A stretch of DNA of 64,000 nucleotides from Marmoricola sp. URHB0036. GTDB lineage: Bacteria > Actinomycetota > Actinomycetes > Propionibacteriales > Nocardioidaceae. Made by a program: the position numbers and the translations under genes. The stretch covers positions 310,001-374,000 of the forward strand of contig NZ_KE384490.1 of the NCBI RefSeq assembly GCF_000426045.1, given 5' to 3'. The stretch's first letter is position 1, and each line of letters starts with the position of its first letter. The notes under the pieces were generated by a model. It ran no database searches and was not told the DNA's origin. It worked only from the letters and a program-made list of their open reading frames with translations. Shown here piece by piece: positions 12,762-21,400 of the stretch.

Positions 12762-14234
12762 TCAGCGCTTGACCTTCTTCGTGTACCGCGAGAGGGCGCT
12801 CTTCCTGCTGGTGTACTGCTTGCCGGTGACCCGAAGCCGCACCTTCTTGCCGGCTGTGGCCTTGCCGATCCGCAGGCTGGCACGCGTCGCTCCGTGGATC
12901 GCCTTCTTGCCAGCGAACCATTGGTAGGAGAATCCCACCTTGGTGTGAGGGCCCCAGGAGCCGACCTTGGCCTTCACGGTGCTCCCGACGGCGGCTCGTC
13001 CGCTGATGGTTGGCGTGCGCGGCAGCATCGGGCCCAGCACGGGGTTCGCGAAGTCGCAGAAGGTGGAGCCCGGGGCCAGACCCACGCCGTGTGTGTAGAC
13101 GTACACCCTCATCTCGGCCCCCATCTGGGCCTCGGTTGGTCGGAACACACGAGACGTCGCCCCGGGGACTGGCTGGCCGTCGTAGCGGTGCATCGCCGGC
13201 GAGTAGTGGCCGGCGTACCACTGGTAGGTGAAGGTGAAGCCGGGGCCCATCGACTTGGGTTCCACCCCTTCGATCCCTCCCACGACGGGACCATTCACGA
13301 GCCCGTCGAAGGGAAGCTCCGGCTCAGGCGCGAACGGGGCGTAGTAGATGTCGATGTACGCCTGGGACGGCAGGGCCACGAGGACCTGGTTCAGCCACAG
13401 CAGCGCCGTCGTCGAGGGGGCTTCGCCAAGTGGAGTCGAGTGGATGGCGACACCCTTGGCGATGTCGATCGTCTTCAGTGCCGCCGCGTCCCCACCGACG
13501 GCGGCATAGCCCGTGAGGCCGTCATCAGAGACGGTGAGGCTCTTCAGGGGACCGCCGAGTCCGCTGACGGTCACGGCGGTGGTGTAGGTCGCGGTGTCGA
13601 TGGACCACACCGTTCCTTGGGTGCCGTCTGCGACGTAGAGTCGGCTGCCGTCTTCGGTGAGGCTGAGCGCGGAGGCAGTGCCCATGCCCGCCGGCGCCGG
13701 GATGGTGCGCTCAACGAAGCCGGTCGTGGCGCTGAGGACCGAGATCGAGCTGTACTCCGAGCTCGCCGTGTACAGCCGGGTGCCGTCCGGCGAGACCGCG
13801 ATCGCTGTGGGTTTCATCGCCGTACCGAACTGGTTCATGCGGCGAACGACCGTGTTCGTGGCGGTGTCGAAGACAGCGACGCGATTGGCAACCGGCTGCG
13901 TCGCATAGAGGAGGCTTCCGTCGGAAGTGAGGGCCAGGCCACTGAACCCGATCTCCGTGGAGACCGGCACGCCCGCCTCTCCGCCACCAACCTCGCGGCG
14001 CTCGATGCCGGCCTTGTCGGCGAGGTAGAGCAGGCCCCCGTCCGAACCCAGCGGTGCGCCCACGATCGCCGTGACGCCCTGGCCGCCCAGGACGCCAGCC
14101 ACGGGGGCACCCTGGAAGCCGCCAGGACCATCGGCCCGGGCCCCACCCGTCACGAACAAGACCGATGCCGCGGCCAGTGCGGCCCCGGCCCCGACAAAAC
14201 GACGCATCCTCACCCGAGAAACCCTCTCCATCAC
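12762..14234 (-). CDS. Secreted beta-propeller (YVTN-type) protein with C-terminal Ig-like repeats
   Basis: A 490-residue protein with an N-terminal signal (RMRRFVGAGAALAAASVLFV, cleavage probably near ARA-DG). Residues 50-300 contain repeated blades of the YVTN/lactonase type (SPDGTRLYTASSE, TEDGSRLYVADG, TSDGSLLYATQP), predicting an extracellular beta-propeller. From about residue 330 come two Trp/Tyr-containing modules (FTYQWYAGHYSP and FSYQWFAGKKAI, each followed by a GA-SR/ASL turn) typical of the small bacterial Ig-like surface repeats of actinobacteria. It ends in a Lys-rich tail (KKVKR). The gene converges on the Tim44-like gene with a 28-base gap. It is probably a secreted or wall-associated binding protein; the ligand is unknown. 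Confidence 0.75.
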   Translation of the reverse strand: MMERVSRVRMRRFVGAGAALAAASVLFVTGGARADGPGGFQGAPVAGVLGGQGVTAIVGAPLGSDGGLLYLADKAGIERREVGGGEAGVPVSTEIGFSGLALTSDGSLLYATQPVANRVAVFDTATNTVVRRMNQFGTAMKPTAIAVSPDGTRLYTASSEYSSISVLSATTGFVERTIPAPAGMGTASALSLTEDGSRLYVADGTQGTVWSIDTATYTTAVTVSGLGGPLKSLTVSDDGLTGYAAVGGDAAALKTIDIAKGVAIHSTPLGEAPSTTALLWLNQVLVALPSQAYIDIYYAPFAPEPELPFDGLVNGPVVGGIEGVEPKSMGPGFTFTYQWYAGHYSPAMHRYDGQPVPGATSRVFRPTEAQMGAEMRVYVYTHGVGLAPGSTFCDFANPVLGPMLPRTPTISGRAAVGSTVKAKVGSWGPHTKVGFSYQWFAGKKAIHGATRASLRIGKATAGKKVRLRVTGKQYTSRKSALSRYTKKVKR

Positions 14235-14593
14235 GCCCTATCGGAACCCGCTGCCCACGTCACGGAGTCAAGGCCACCAATACCGTCTGCTCATTGTGGG
14301 TGGAACGAATGGCTCGCGCAGGCAAAACGGCAGCATGCCGACATTTCGCTACGTACTTCGGGGCGGTCCCCGGCCCTCACGTCGAGGTGAGTCTGGGGCT
14401 TGCCGGTGGCCGGAGTGGTCTGTGACGCACGTGCAGAGGTTGCCAAGCCTCGACGACCCCGGACTGTTTTGAACGGCAACGCGACTCGCGGCGGAAGGAC
14501 GTACCGGAAGTTGATGAGTTCCTCTGCGCCGGTCACGTGTTGGCGATTGCGTTCTCGGCCGTGGCGGAACACTCGGGCCTGGAAGAGAAGCGT
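14235..14593. other. 359-base gap without a recognisable gene
   Basis: This stretch separates the secreted propeller gene (minus strand) from the broken NERD gene. Frames here are short and lack family features. Only a weak hairpin, CTCAC-N6-GTGAG, near 14383-14398 was noticed. It presumably holds the two divergent promoters. Confidence 0.5.
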
Positions 14594-15412
14594 ATGCGCC
14601 TCCGCTACCAGGGGACGTGTCGTGTATGCGGCACCACGTTGCCAGCCAAGGCGGAGGCAGTCTACGAGCGCACCACCAAGACCGTCCGCTGCATCACGCA
14701 CGACGACCCTGAGCTCCCGACCACGTGGGGTGGACCCGAGTTGGTTGCACCGCCCGAGGACGTGATCGAGGCGGGCACGCCCGGAGCGTCCGCGCGGCGT
14801 GAGTTCGAGCGACGTAGGGCGCGGCGTGAAGAGCGGATTCGGACGGCGCATCCCAAGTTGGGCGGGCTCATCCACGCGCTCACCTAAGACCCGCAGTCGA
14901 CTAGGGCCTGGGACGTCGGAGCCGTCGGTGAGGAGCGACTGGGTCAGCGTCTCAACGAGTTGGTCACCGACCGACTCCGGGTCATGCACGACCGGCGGAT
15001 ACCGAGCTCGCGGGCCAACATCGACCACCTCGCGGTGACGCCCTCCGGGGTGTTCGTGATCGATGCCAAGAAGTATCGCGGCCGACCTCGCCTCAAGGTC
15101 GAGGGTGGGCTTCTGCGTCCGCGAGTCGAGAAACTCTTGGTCGGGTCCCGCAACTGCACCTCCCTGGTCGATGGCGTCGTCCGGCAGGTTGCAATCGTGC
15201 GTGACCAGCTCGACGACTCCGTGCCGGTCCACGGCGTGCTCTGCTTTATCGAAGCTGACTGGCCCCTGATCGGGGGCTCCTTCGTCACGCGCGGGGTCGA
15301 AGCGCTTTGGCCCAAGAAGCTTTATCCGAAGCTCGGATCAGATGGACCTCTCGATGCGGACACCATCGCCACGCTGTATCGGACCCTCGGAGGAGCCCTG
15401 AAGCCGGCCTGA
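14594..15412 (+). pseudogene. NERD (nuclease-related) domain protein interrupted by an in-frame TAA
   Basis: Two frames in the same register, 14594-14887 and 14888-15412, together read as one NERD-family protein of about 272 residues. The first part (MRLRYQGTCRVCGTTLPAKA) is the zinc-knuckle-like N-terminus with a basic helix ending HPKLGGLIHALT. After the TAA at 14885-14887 the same frame continues DPQSTRAWDVGAVGEERLGQ, the expected join of the family. It then gives RANIDHLAV, FVIDAKKYRG (the PD-(D/E)xK-like nuclease core) and GVLCFIEADWPLIGG. No base is gained or lost, so this is a nonsense change, not a frameshift. It could be a true pseudogene, a readthrough case or a sequencing error. 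NERD proteins are thought to act on DNA; the in vivo role is unclear. Confidence 0.7.
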
Positions 15413-15471
15413 CCACCTGAGCATCTGAGCCGACAGTCGGCGGAAAGACGCGTCTCTTGGCACTCGTGTGC

Positions 15472-16353
15472 TCAGCGTCGGGCCAAGATGATGCGCTTGA
15501 GATTGCGTATACCGCGCTCGAAGTCAGCGACATCATCTTGATCGGTTGCCGACGAATAGGAAGCAAATATTCCAGCCGCATCGTCCAGCATCTCGAGTAG
15601 CTCTGCGCTGCCCTCGGGCACCCCTTGGGGAATCGGGGGGCTCGGCGACGAGGCAGCCGTGAACAGCTCCGGAGCACTCCACAGACTTCGCGGATCGGCA
15701 TTCGCTGCTAACTGGAATACGAGCATCTCGAGGTTGCCCGGGGCGATATCCAGTTCCACGGCCCAGGTGCCCATCGTCTCCACGTAGTCGCGGTAGTCGT
15801 CCACGTCCCACTCGAGGGTAAGTGGCCAGTCGAGACTGTTGAACAGCCAGTCACGCACGAGGCGGTCGAGCACCAGCGCAGGTCGACCGCTGCCTCCTGC
15901 GGCGCAGAAGAACAGGTATTTGGTCGCGAAGGCGACCCCGAGCCAATGCAGTCGATGTTGACGCTGGGCCAACCAAGCGAATGCTTCGGGGCCGCCTTGA
16001 TCTCGAGCGATCCTCGCCACGGACGCCAAGGTGCTGCCTGCGGCCGCATTCTCATCGAGGATTCGCTTCGTCCGGAACGCCCCGTATCCCACCGGCCCGT
16101 GTCCCCAGACCATTGCGGCGATGAAGGCCCGCGTCGCCTGCTCCGGCCCGTCAGCCGCATCACGGCAACGAGCGGCGACGTCCGCGCGACTGATCGGCAT
16201 GGGCAAGTCGGAGAGATACTCCGCGTACTCGGGAAATCGGCGCTGCCAGGTGGTCGGCGACCATCGGCTCGGCGGCTGCTCACTGCCCCCCGCCTCTTTC
16301 CACAACAGCACCGACTCGCGAAGTGATTCTGGCGCCGTTCGTCGCGTGGTCAT
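15472..16353 (-). CDS. 8-oxoguanine glycosylase OGG-fold-like protein, hypothetical
   Basis: A 293-residue protein from a family I recognise from actinobacteria and recall as OGG-fold (8-oxoguanine DNA glycosylase-like). Characteristic stretches are WQRRFPEYAEYLSDLPMPIS (about residues 35-55), AAMVWGHGPVGYGAFRTKRI (about 80-100), LGVAFATKYLFFC (about 137-150) and ALVLDRLVRDWL (about 158-170). The middle part is where an HhH-like fold would lie, but I cannot point to the catalytic Lys/Asp pair. The gene converges with the broken NERD gene (59-base gap). Repair activity is inference; the safe call is a conserved hypothetical protein. Confidence 0.55.
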   Translation of the reverse strand: MTTRRTAPESLRESVLLWKEAGGSEQPPSRWSPTTWQRRFPEYAEYLSDLPMPISRADVAARCRDAADGPEQATRAFIAAMVWGHGPVGYGAFRTKRILDENAAAGSTLASVARIARDQGGPEAFAWLAQRQHRLHWLGVAFATKYLFFCAAGGSGRPALVLDRLVRDWLFNSLDWPLTLEWDVDDYRDYVETMGTWAVELDIAPGNLEMLVFQLAANADPRSLWSAPELFTAASSPSPPIPQGVPEGSAELLEMLDDAAGIFASYSSATDQDDVADFERGIRNLKRIILARR

Positions 16354-16652
16354 GCGTTACAGCCTGCAGAACTGCACGCAGGTGGCACAAGGTTGCGGCG
16401 CTGCCGCCTCGTGTGCCACCCGTCGCCGGGCGCGTGTGGCATGTCCTGGCGCGTGGTTACCTCAGCGCTGGGTACTCGTCGAGAGGAGTCGAAACGTGGG
16501 AGAAGCGCCAAAGGTCAGCGCCACCTGAAGGCGGCGGTGTGTTCCCGTGGCGATCTTCCTGCTGCCCCGGTCTCACTCACGCTAGGAGTAGTTGCAGCTC
16601 GTCTCGAGGTGTCCGGGCTTCGGAGTAGAAGTGCACGACGTCGCTGCCCTCG
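16354..16652. other. 299-base gap without a recognisable gene
   Basis: This region lies between the end of the DUF222/HNH gene and the start of the OGG-like gene, both on the minus strand. Only short unconvincing frames occur. It should contain the promoter of the OGG-like gene. No clear hairpin or repeat was seen. Confidence 0.45.
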
Positions 16653-17906
16653 TCAGGTGGCGGCACGTAGGGCAGGGTCTGGTGCGGTGGAGACGTAGGT
16701 GTGGCCGGTCGGTGTGGTGATGAGGACCTCGTGGCGGTCGGTGGGGAGCGGGAGCGCGTTCCAGTCGGCGGCTTCTTTGGCGTAGTTGCAGGCTTCGCAG
16801 AGGCCTTGGCCGTTCTGGGCGGAGGTGTCGCCGCCGTCGAACGCGCGGGTGATGTGGTCGGCGTGGCGGATGGGGGCGTCGCACCACGGAGTGCGGCAGA
16901 GGTGGTCGCGGACGACGAGGAACTCGCGGAGCTCGCCGTCGAAGGGGCGGCGGTGGGAGTCCATCGCGACGAGGGCCTTGGAGTCGGGGTGGGTGTAGAG
17001 GCGGCGCAGCCAGGCGCGTGGCGCTTCGCGGACGATCTGGCGGGCGAGGGCGGCGTGGATGGGGCCGTAGCCGACGACGCGGGCCGGGGTGTGGTCGTCG
17101 CTGAGCAGGGTGGTGTCGGTGATGACGAGTTGGACCTCGACGTCAATGTCGGCGGCGTGGGCTCGTCCGGTGGTCCGCTCGACCAGGGTGTCGGCCATGA
17201 CTTGGCCGCGTGAGCGGGCATCGCCGTCGCTGCGGGCGGTGTCGGCGGCGTGCCGGAGGGCGGCGAGGCAGGCCACGCCCTGCTCGACGGGCAGGAAGGC
17301 GGTCAGGTAGCTCATCGTGTCCGGAGCCGGCCGCAGGGCGACGTGCCGGTCGGACCGTGCGCCGCGAGTACGACGGATCGCGGAGCCGGGGTCGAGCCGG
17401 TAGCCGATCGCGCGTGCCTTGGCTGCGGCCTCGCGGTCGCCGAGGTGGGCAAGGTCGTGGGCCAGCTCGGCGTCGACCTGGGCACGGTGCTCGGCGGAGA
17501 GGACGGCCGTCTCGCGCACCACCAGGGTGGCGCGCCACTCGCTGATCTCCCCGCGGGCCAGGAGTCCGTGGGTGTGTGGCATCTCGCGGACGAGCGCGCG
17601 GGCCAGGCCGAGGCTCTGCGCACCACGATGGGGACCGCAGCGCCGCGCCAGCGCGATCTCTGCGGCGAGGCCCTGGCAGCGCCTCGCCGGCGGTACGCCG
17701 CCCTCGGCCTCGCGGGCGGTCCTGGCCGCCGCCAGGTGGTCGGTGACCCGGACCTGGGCGCCGGCAGCGGCGCCCTTCAGCTTCTCCAGCGCAGCGACGT
17801 AGTCGATCTGCTCAGCCTCGGTGGCATCGGCGCCGTCGAGGGCAGCGAGTCGCTCGAGCACGCACGCCAGCTCGTCGAGTGAGAGCGGAGTACGAGAGCC
17901 GAACAT
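16653..17906 (-). CDS. DUF222/13E12-repeat family protein with HNH endonuclease domain
   Basis: A 417-residue member of the actinobacterial 13E12/DUF222 family. The N-terminal two thirds is the helical DUF222 region (ACVLERLAALDGADATEAEQ, HLAAARTAREAEGG, RGEISEWRATLVVRET). The C-terminus is an HNH nuclease: CRTPWCDAPIRHADHI, then a conserved Asn and C-x2-C (LCEACNYAKEA), with a tail like HTYVSTAPDP. The family is multicopy in this phylum, and a second, diverged copy lies at 54540-55832. Its ATG (17906-17904) sits inside a near-perfect LexA box (17899-17914), so expression is probably DNA-damage inducible. M. tuberculosis 13E12 genes are known to carry SOS boxes. The biological role of the family is unresolved. 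Confidence 0.85.
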   Translation of the reverse strand: MFGSRTPLSLDELACVLERLAALDGADATEAEQIDYVAALEKLKGAAAGAQVRVTDHLAAARTAREAEGGVPPARRCQGLAAEIALARRCGPHRGAQSLGLARALVREMPHTHGLLARGEISEWRATLVVRETAVLSAEHRAQVDAELAHDLAHLGDREAAAKARAIGYRLDPGSAIRRTRGARSDRHVALRPAPDTMSYLTAFLPVEQGVACLAALRHAADTARSDGDARSRGQVMADTLVERTTGRAHAADIDVEVQLVITDTTLLSDDHTPARVVGYGPIHAALARQIVREAPRAWLRRLYTHPDSKALVAMDSHRRPFDGELREFLVVRDHLCRTPWCDAPIRHADHITRAFDGGDTSAQNGQGLCEACNYAKEAADWNALPLPTDRHEVLITTPTGHTYVSTAPDPALRAAT

Positions 17907-17914
17907 GTGTTCGA
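17899..17914. promoter_or_regulatory. LexA/SOS box over the DUF222 start codon
   Basis: The sequence CCGAACATGTGTTCGA matches the actinobacterial SOS box TCGAAC-N4-GTTCGA at 11 of 12 defined positions. It covers the start codon of the minus-strand DUF222/HNH gene, so bound LexA would block transcription or initiation there. Known SOS control of 13E12 genes in mycobacteria supports the call. Confidence 0.75.
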
Positions 17915-17963
17915 TTCTACTGGAGTGACGAGGCGGGTCAAGGGTCGAAAAGAGACCTGTGGA

Positions 17964-18428
17964 TCAGGCCGGGCGCGTCTCCTGCAGTACGACGAACGCC
18001 GCCGCGACATCGGCAGCGGAATCGTGCGTGAGCGAGACGAGCACCGTGTAGCCCGCCATCGACTCGGCGATCTCGCCGTGCAGCCGAATCGCCGGACGAC
18101 CCCAGGCGTCGGTGCGCACCTCGATCTCGCGGAGATCCACGTGCTCGGGATCGATCACCTCGGGATGGCCGAAGCAGGTGCTCGACCAGGCCTTGATGAC
18201 GGCCTCCTTGGCCGCCCAGCGGGCAGCCAGGGACTCGGCCTCCCGAGAAGTGTTGCTGCCGGAGCCGGACCGGGCCGCGCGGCGCTCACCGGGGGTGAAC
18301 GCCTGCGCGAACCGGGTACCGGGCTCGTCGAGCTGCTCGGCGAAGGCGGTGATGCCCACGACGTCGATCCCGACACCGACGGCATCGGCCAGGACCTCCG
18401 GCGCGAACCTCGGCCCAGGTTCGGTCAC
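17964..18428 (-). CDS. acpS: Holo-[acyl-carrier-protein] synthase
   Basis: A 154-residue 4'-phosphopantetheinyl transferase of the AcpS type, which moves phosphopantetheine from CoA to the ACP serine of fatty acid synthase. The N-terminal GVGIDVVGI holds the Mg-binding Asp22, and RWAAKEAVIKAW holds the second metal ligand, Glu, in the usual W-x2-KEA-x2-KA signature. The GTG start at 18428 overlaps the FAS-I stop codon (GTGA), so it is translationally coupled to its substrate protein. A neighbouring AcpS is the normal arrangement for bacterial FAS-I, whose carrier domain it must activate. Confidence 0.92.
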   Translation of the reverse strand: MTEPGPRFAPEVLADAVGVGIDVVGITAFAEQLDEPGTRFAQAFTPGERRAARSGSGSNTSREAESLAARWAAKEAVIKAWSSTCFGHPEVIDPEHVDLREIEVRTDAWGRPAIRLHGEIAESMAGYTVLVSLTHDSAADVAAAFVVLQETRPA

Positions 18429-21400
18429 CGAGCCGCTCTCGCGTAGACGCCGTTGTCGCCCAGCCGTGCGGCCGGGTCGACGAGCATCGCGGTCTCGTCG
18501 GCCTTGGTGTCCGCCATGTCGGCGGAGGCGAAGCGGCGCTTCTCGGCCTTCTCGAACAGCGGAGCACCGCCGGTCATGGCGTCGAGGCGACGGGCCTCGC
18601 CAGCCACGAGTCGGGCGGTGGCCGCAGCCAGCCAACGGTCCCGTTCCGAACGAGAGAGCGACGCCACGAACGCGCCCGGGTGGGCGACCGCGACCATGGC
18701 GGACACGTGGCCGAAGCCGAGGCTGGTGAGCACGCCCGCCTTGAACGGCCCGGTCTCCAGCGACCGACGCAGCCAGACCAGGTGCTCGTGCTCGGCGAGG
18801 TCCTCGTCGACGCAGTCCAGGCCGCGGTTGGGCGGCAGCGTCCCGGAAGCCAGCATCTGGCACAGCCCGTTGATCTGGAAGGCAGCGGCGCCGCCCTTGG
18901 CGTGACCGGTGAGCGACTTCTGACTGACGACGAACAGCGGGTTGCCGGCCGAGCGGCCCAGCGACTCGGCGAGCTTCTCGTGCAGCGTCGACTCGTTGGG
19001 GTCGTTGGCCGCGGTCGAGGTGTCGTGCTTCGACACCACGGCCAGGTCGTCGGCCGACAGGCCGACCGAGGCCAGCCCCTTGGCGAGCGGGGAGGACGAC
19101 CCGCCGATGCCGGCGCCCAGCGCGCCCATCCCCGGGGCGGGGATGGAGGTGTGGATGCCGTCGGCGAACGAGCCGGCGTACGCGATCACACCGAGGACGG
19201 GCAGGCCCATCTCGAGGGCGACGTCGCCGCGGGCGAGTACGACGGTGCCGCCGCCCTGGCCCTCGACGAACCCGCCACGACGGCGGTCGTTGGGCCGGCA
19301 GACGTGGCGCTCGTCGATGCCCTTGGCGAGCATCTCGGCGGTGTCGGCGGTCGCGCTCATGTTGCCGAAGCCGAGGATGCCCTCGATGCCGAGGTCGTCG
19401 AAGCCACCGGCCACGACCACGCTGGCCTTGTCGAGGCGGATCTTGTCCACGCCCTCCTCGACACTGACTGCAGCGGTGGCGCACGCGGCGACCGGGTGCA
19501 CCATCGCGCCGTACCCACCGAGGTAGGCCTGCACGGTGTGCGCCGCGATCACGTTGGGCAGCGCCTCCTGGAGTACGTCGTTCGGCGGCTGCTCACCGAG
19601 CAGCGCGTCGACGTACATCTTCCGGGTGGACTGCATGCCACCGATGCCGGTGCCCTGGGTGTTGGCGAACTTCGTCGGGTGGATCCAGCGCAGCAGCTCG
19701 GCCGGCTCGAAGCCGCTCGAGATGAACGCGTCCACCGTGGCGACGAGGTTCCACGCGGCCAGGCGGTCGACCGACTCGGTCATCGAGCCCAGGCCCCACA
19801 CCTTCGGGTCGAACCCGTCGGGCACCTGTGCGCCGACGAAGCGCGAGAGCTTGAACCGGCGCGGTACCCGGATCTGGCTGCCGGCCAGTCGGGTGACCAG
19901 CCAGTCGCCGTCCTCGGTCGGCGTGATGCGCGTCTTCGAGGGGTCGGCCTCGACGAAGGCGTCGGCCTCGTCCCGGGTGCGTACGACGAACGAGGTGTCC
20001 TCCTCGAGGAAGACGGGGACGACGAGCGGCGCGGTGTTGTCGACCATGGAGCCGTCGTCGCGGTAGCGGCGGATGCCGACGCCACCCTCGATCTGCTCGG
20101 CGTACTTCTCCACGACCTCGGCCTCGGTCAGCGGCTCGCCCGACGCGACGTCGTGCCAGCCGGCCTTCGGCTGCTGCTCCCAGACGATGAGCCCGGTCGT
20201 CCACGCCAGCTCGAGCACGCCGGCCGGGGACAGGTTGTCCTCGACCTCCATCTCGAAGCGGGTACGCATGGAGCCGACCGGTCCCACCTCGCCCGCGCCG
20301 ACGATGACGACGAGGTCCTCGGGCTTGGCCTTGATCGACGGCCAGTCCATGGTCGGCTGCTCGGTGCCCCAACCGGCCGGGTGGGTCATGGCGAGGAGCG
20401 TGTCGTCGCTGACCGGGGTCTCGACCGGCTCGGCTGCGGCAGCCTGTGCCTGCTTCGACAGGGCTGCCATGTCGAGCTGGGCGTCGCCCAGCCCGCCGGT
20501 GAGGTCGGTGACGACCGGCGCCTCGGCGGCGGCCGCGCGCGACTCCGGGGTGCAGAGCGCGAGCAGCTCGGCGGCCATCTCCTGCGGCGACCAGGTGCGT
20601 ACGCCGGCAGCGGTGACCGCGTCGACCAACGGGTCGTTGTGACCCATCAGTCCGGTGCCGCGGACCCAGCCGATGTGGGCGTGGGCCAGGGAGACCCGCT
20701 GCGCCCAGTCCTTCTCGGCCTGCCAGCGGGTGACGAACGCGTCGAACGCGGCCTTGGCCTCGCCGTACGCACCGTCACCACCGAACATGCCGCGGTTGGG
20801 CGAGCCGGGGAGTACGACGTGCACGCGTCGGCCGATCCGGTGGTCGGCACCCTGGGCTGCGAGACCCGTGACCAGGCGCTCGACACCCCACAGCAGGATC
20901 CGGAACTCCACCTCGGCGCGCGAGCCGGCGTCGGCCGCGGTGCCCTGCACCGGGGGAGCGGCGAACGGGAAGACCAGCGTCGGCGCGAGCGCCGGGCGCA
21001 GCTCGGTCTTCTGCCCGCCGGCCGTCTCGACGACCGGGCTGGAGATCCACTCGACGAGCGCGTCGACGTCGGCGAACGAGGCCAGGTTGGCCGGCAGCAC
21101 CCACAGGGCGGCACCGGTCGAGGCGTGGTCGCGGTAGAGCTCGCGGAAGAACGTGAGCCGTGCCTTGTCCAGCCGCGAGGTGGTCGCGACAACGGTCGCG
21201 CCACCGCGGAGGAGGTCGGCGACGACGGCGCCGGCGATCGAGCCGGGAGCCGCACCGGTGACCACGGCCACCTCGTCGTGCCACTCCTGCTCGCCTTCTC
21301 CGACCGAGGCGTAGAACGCCTCCACGTCAGTGCGCTTCTCGCGCTTCGCGCGATTCAGCCACCACTCCGCCTGTCGCTTCGCGGCGGCGTCCACGTTGGC

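Noticed and set aside
14594-15412. Frameshift as the reason for the split NERD gene
   Set aside because: Both parts are in the same reading frame and the codons around the stop continue the family sequence directly, so the lesion is a stop codon.
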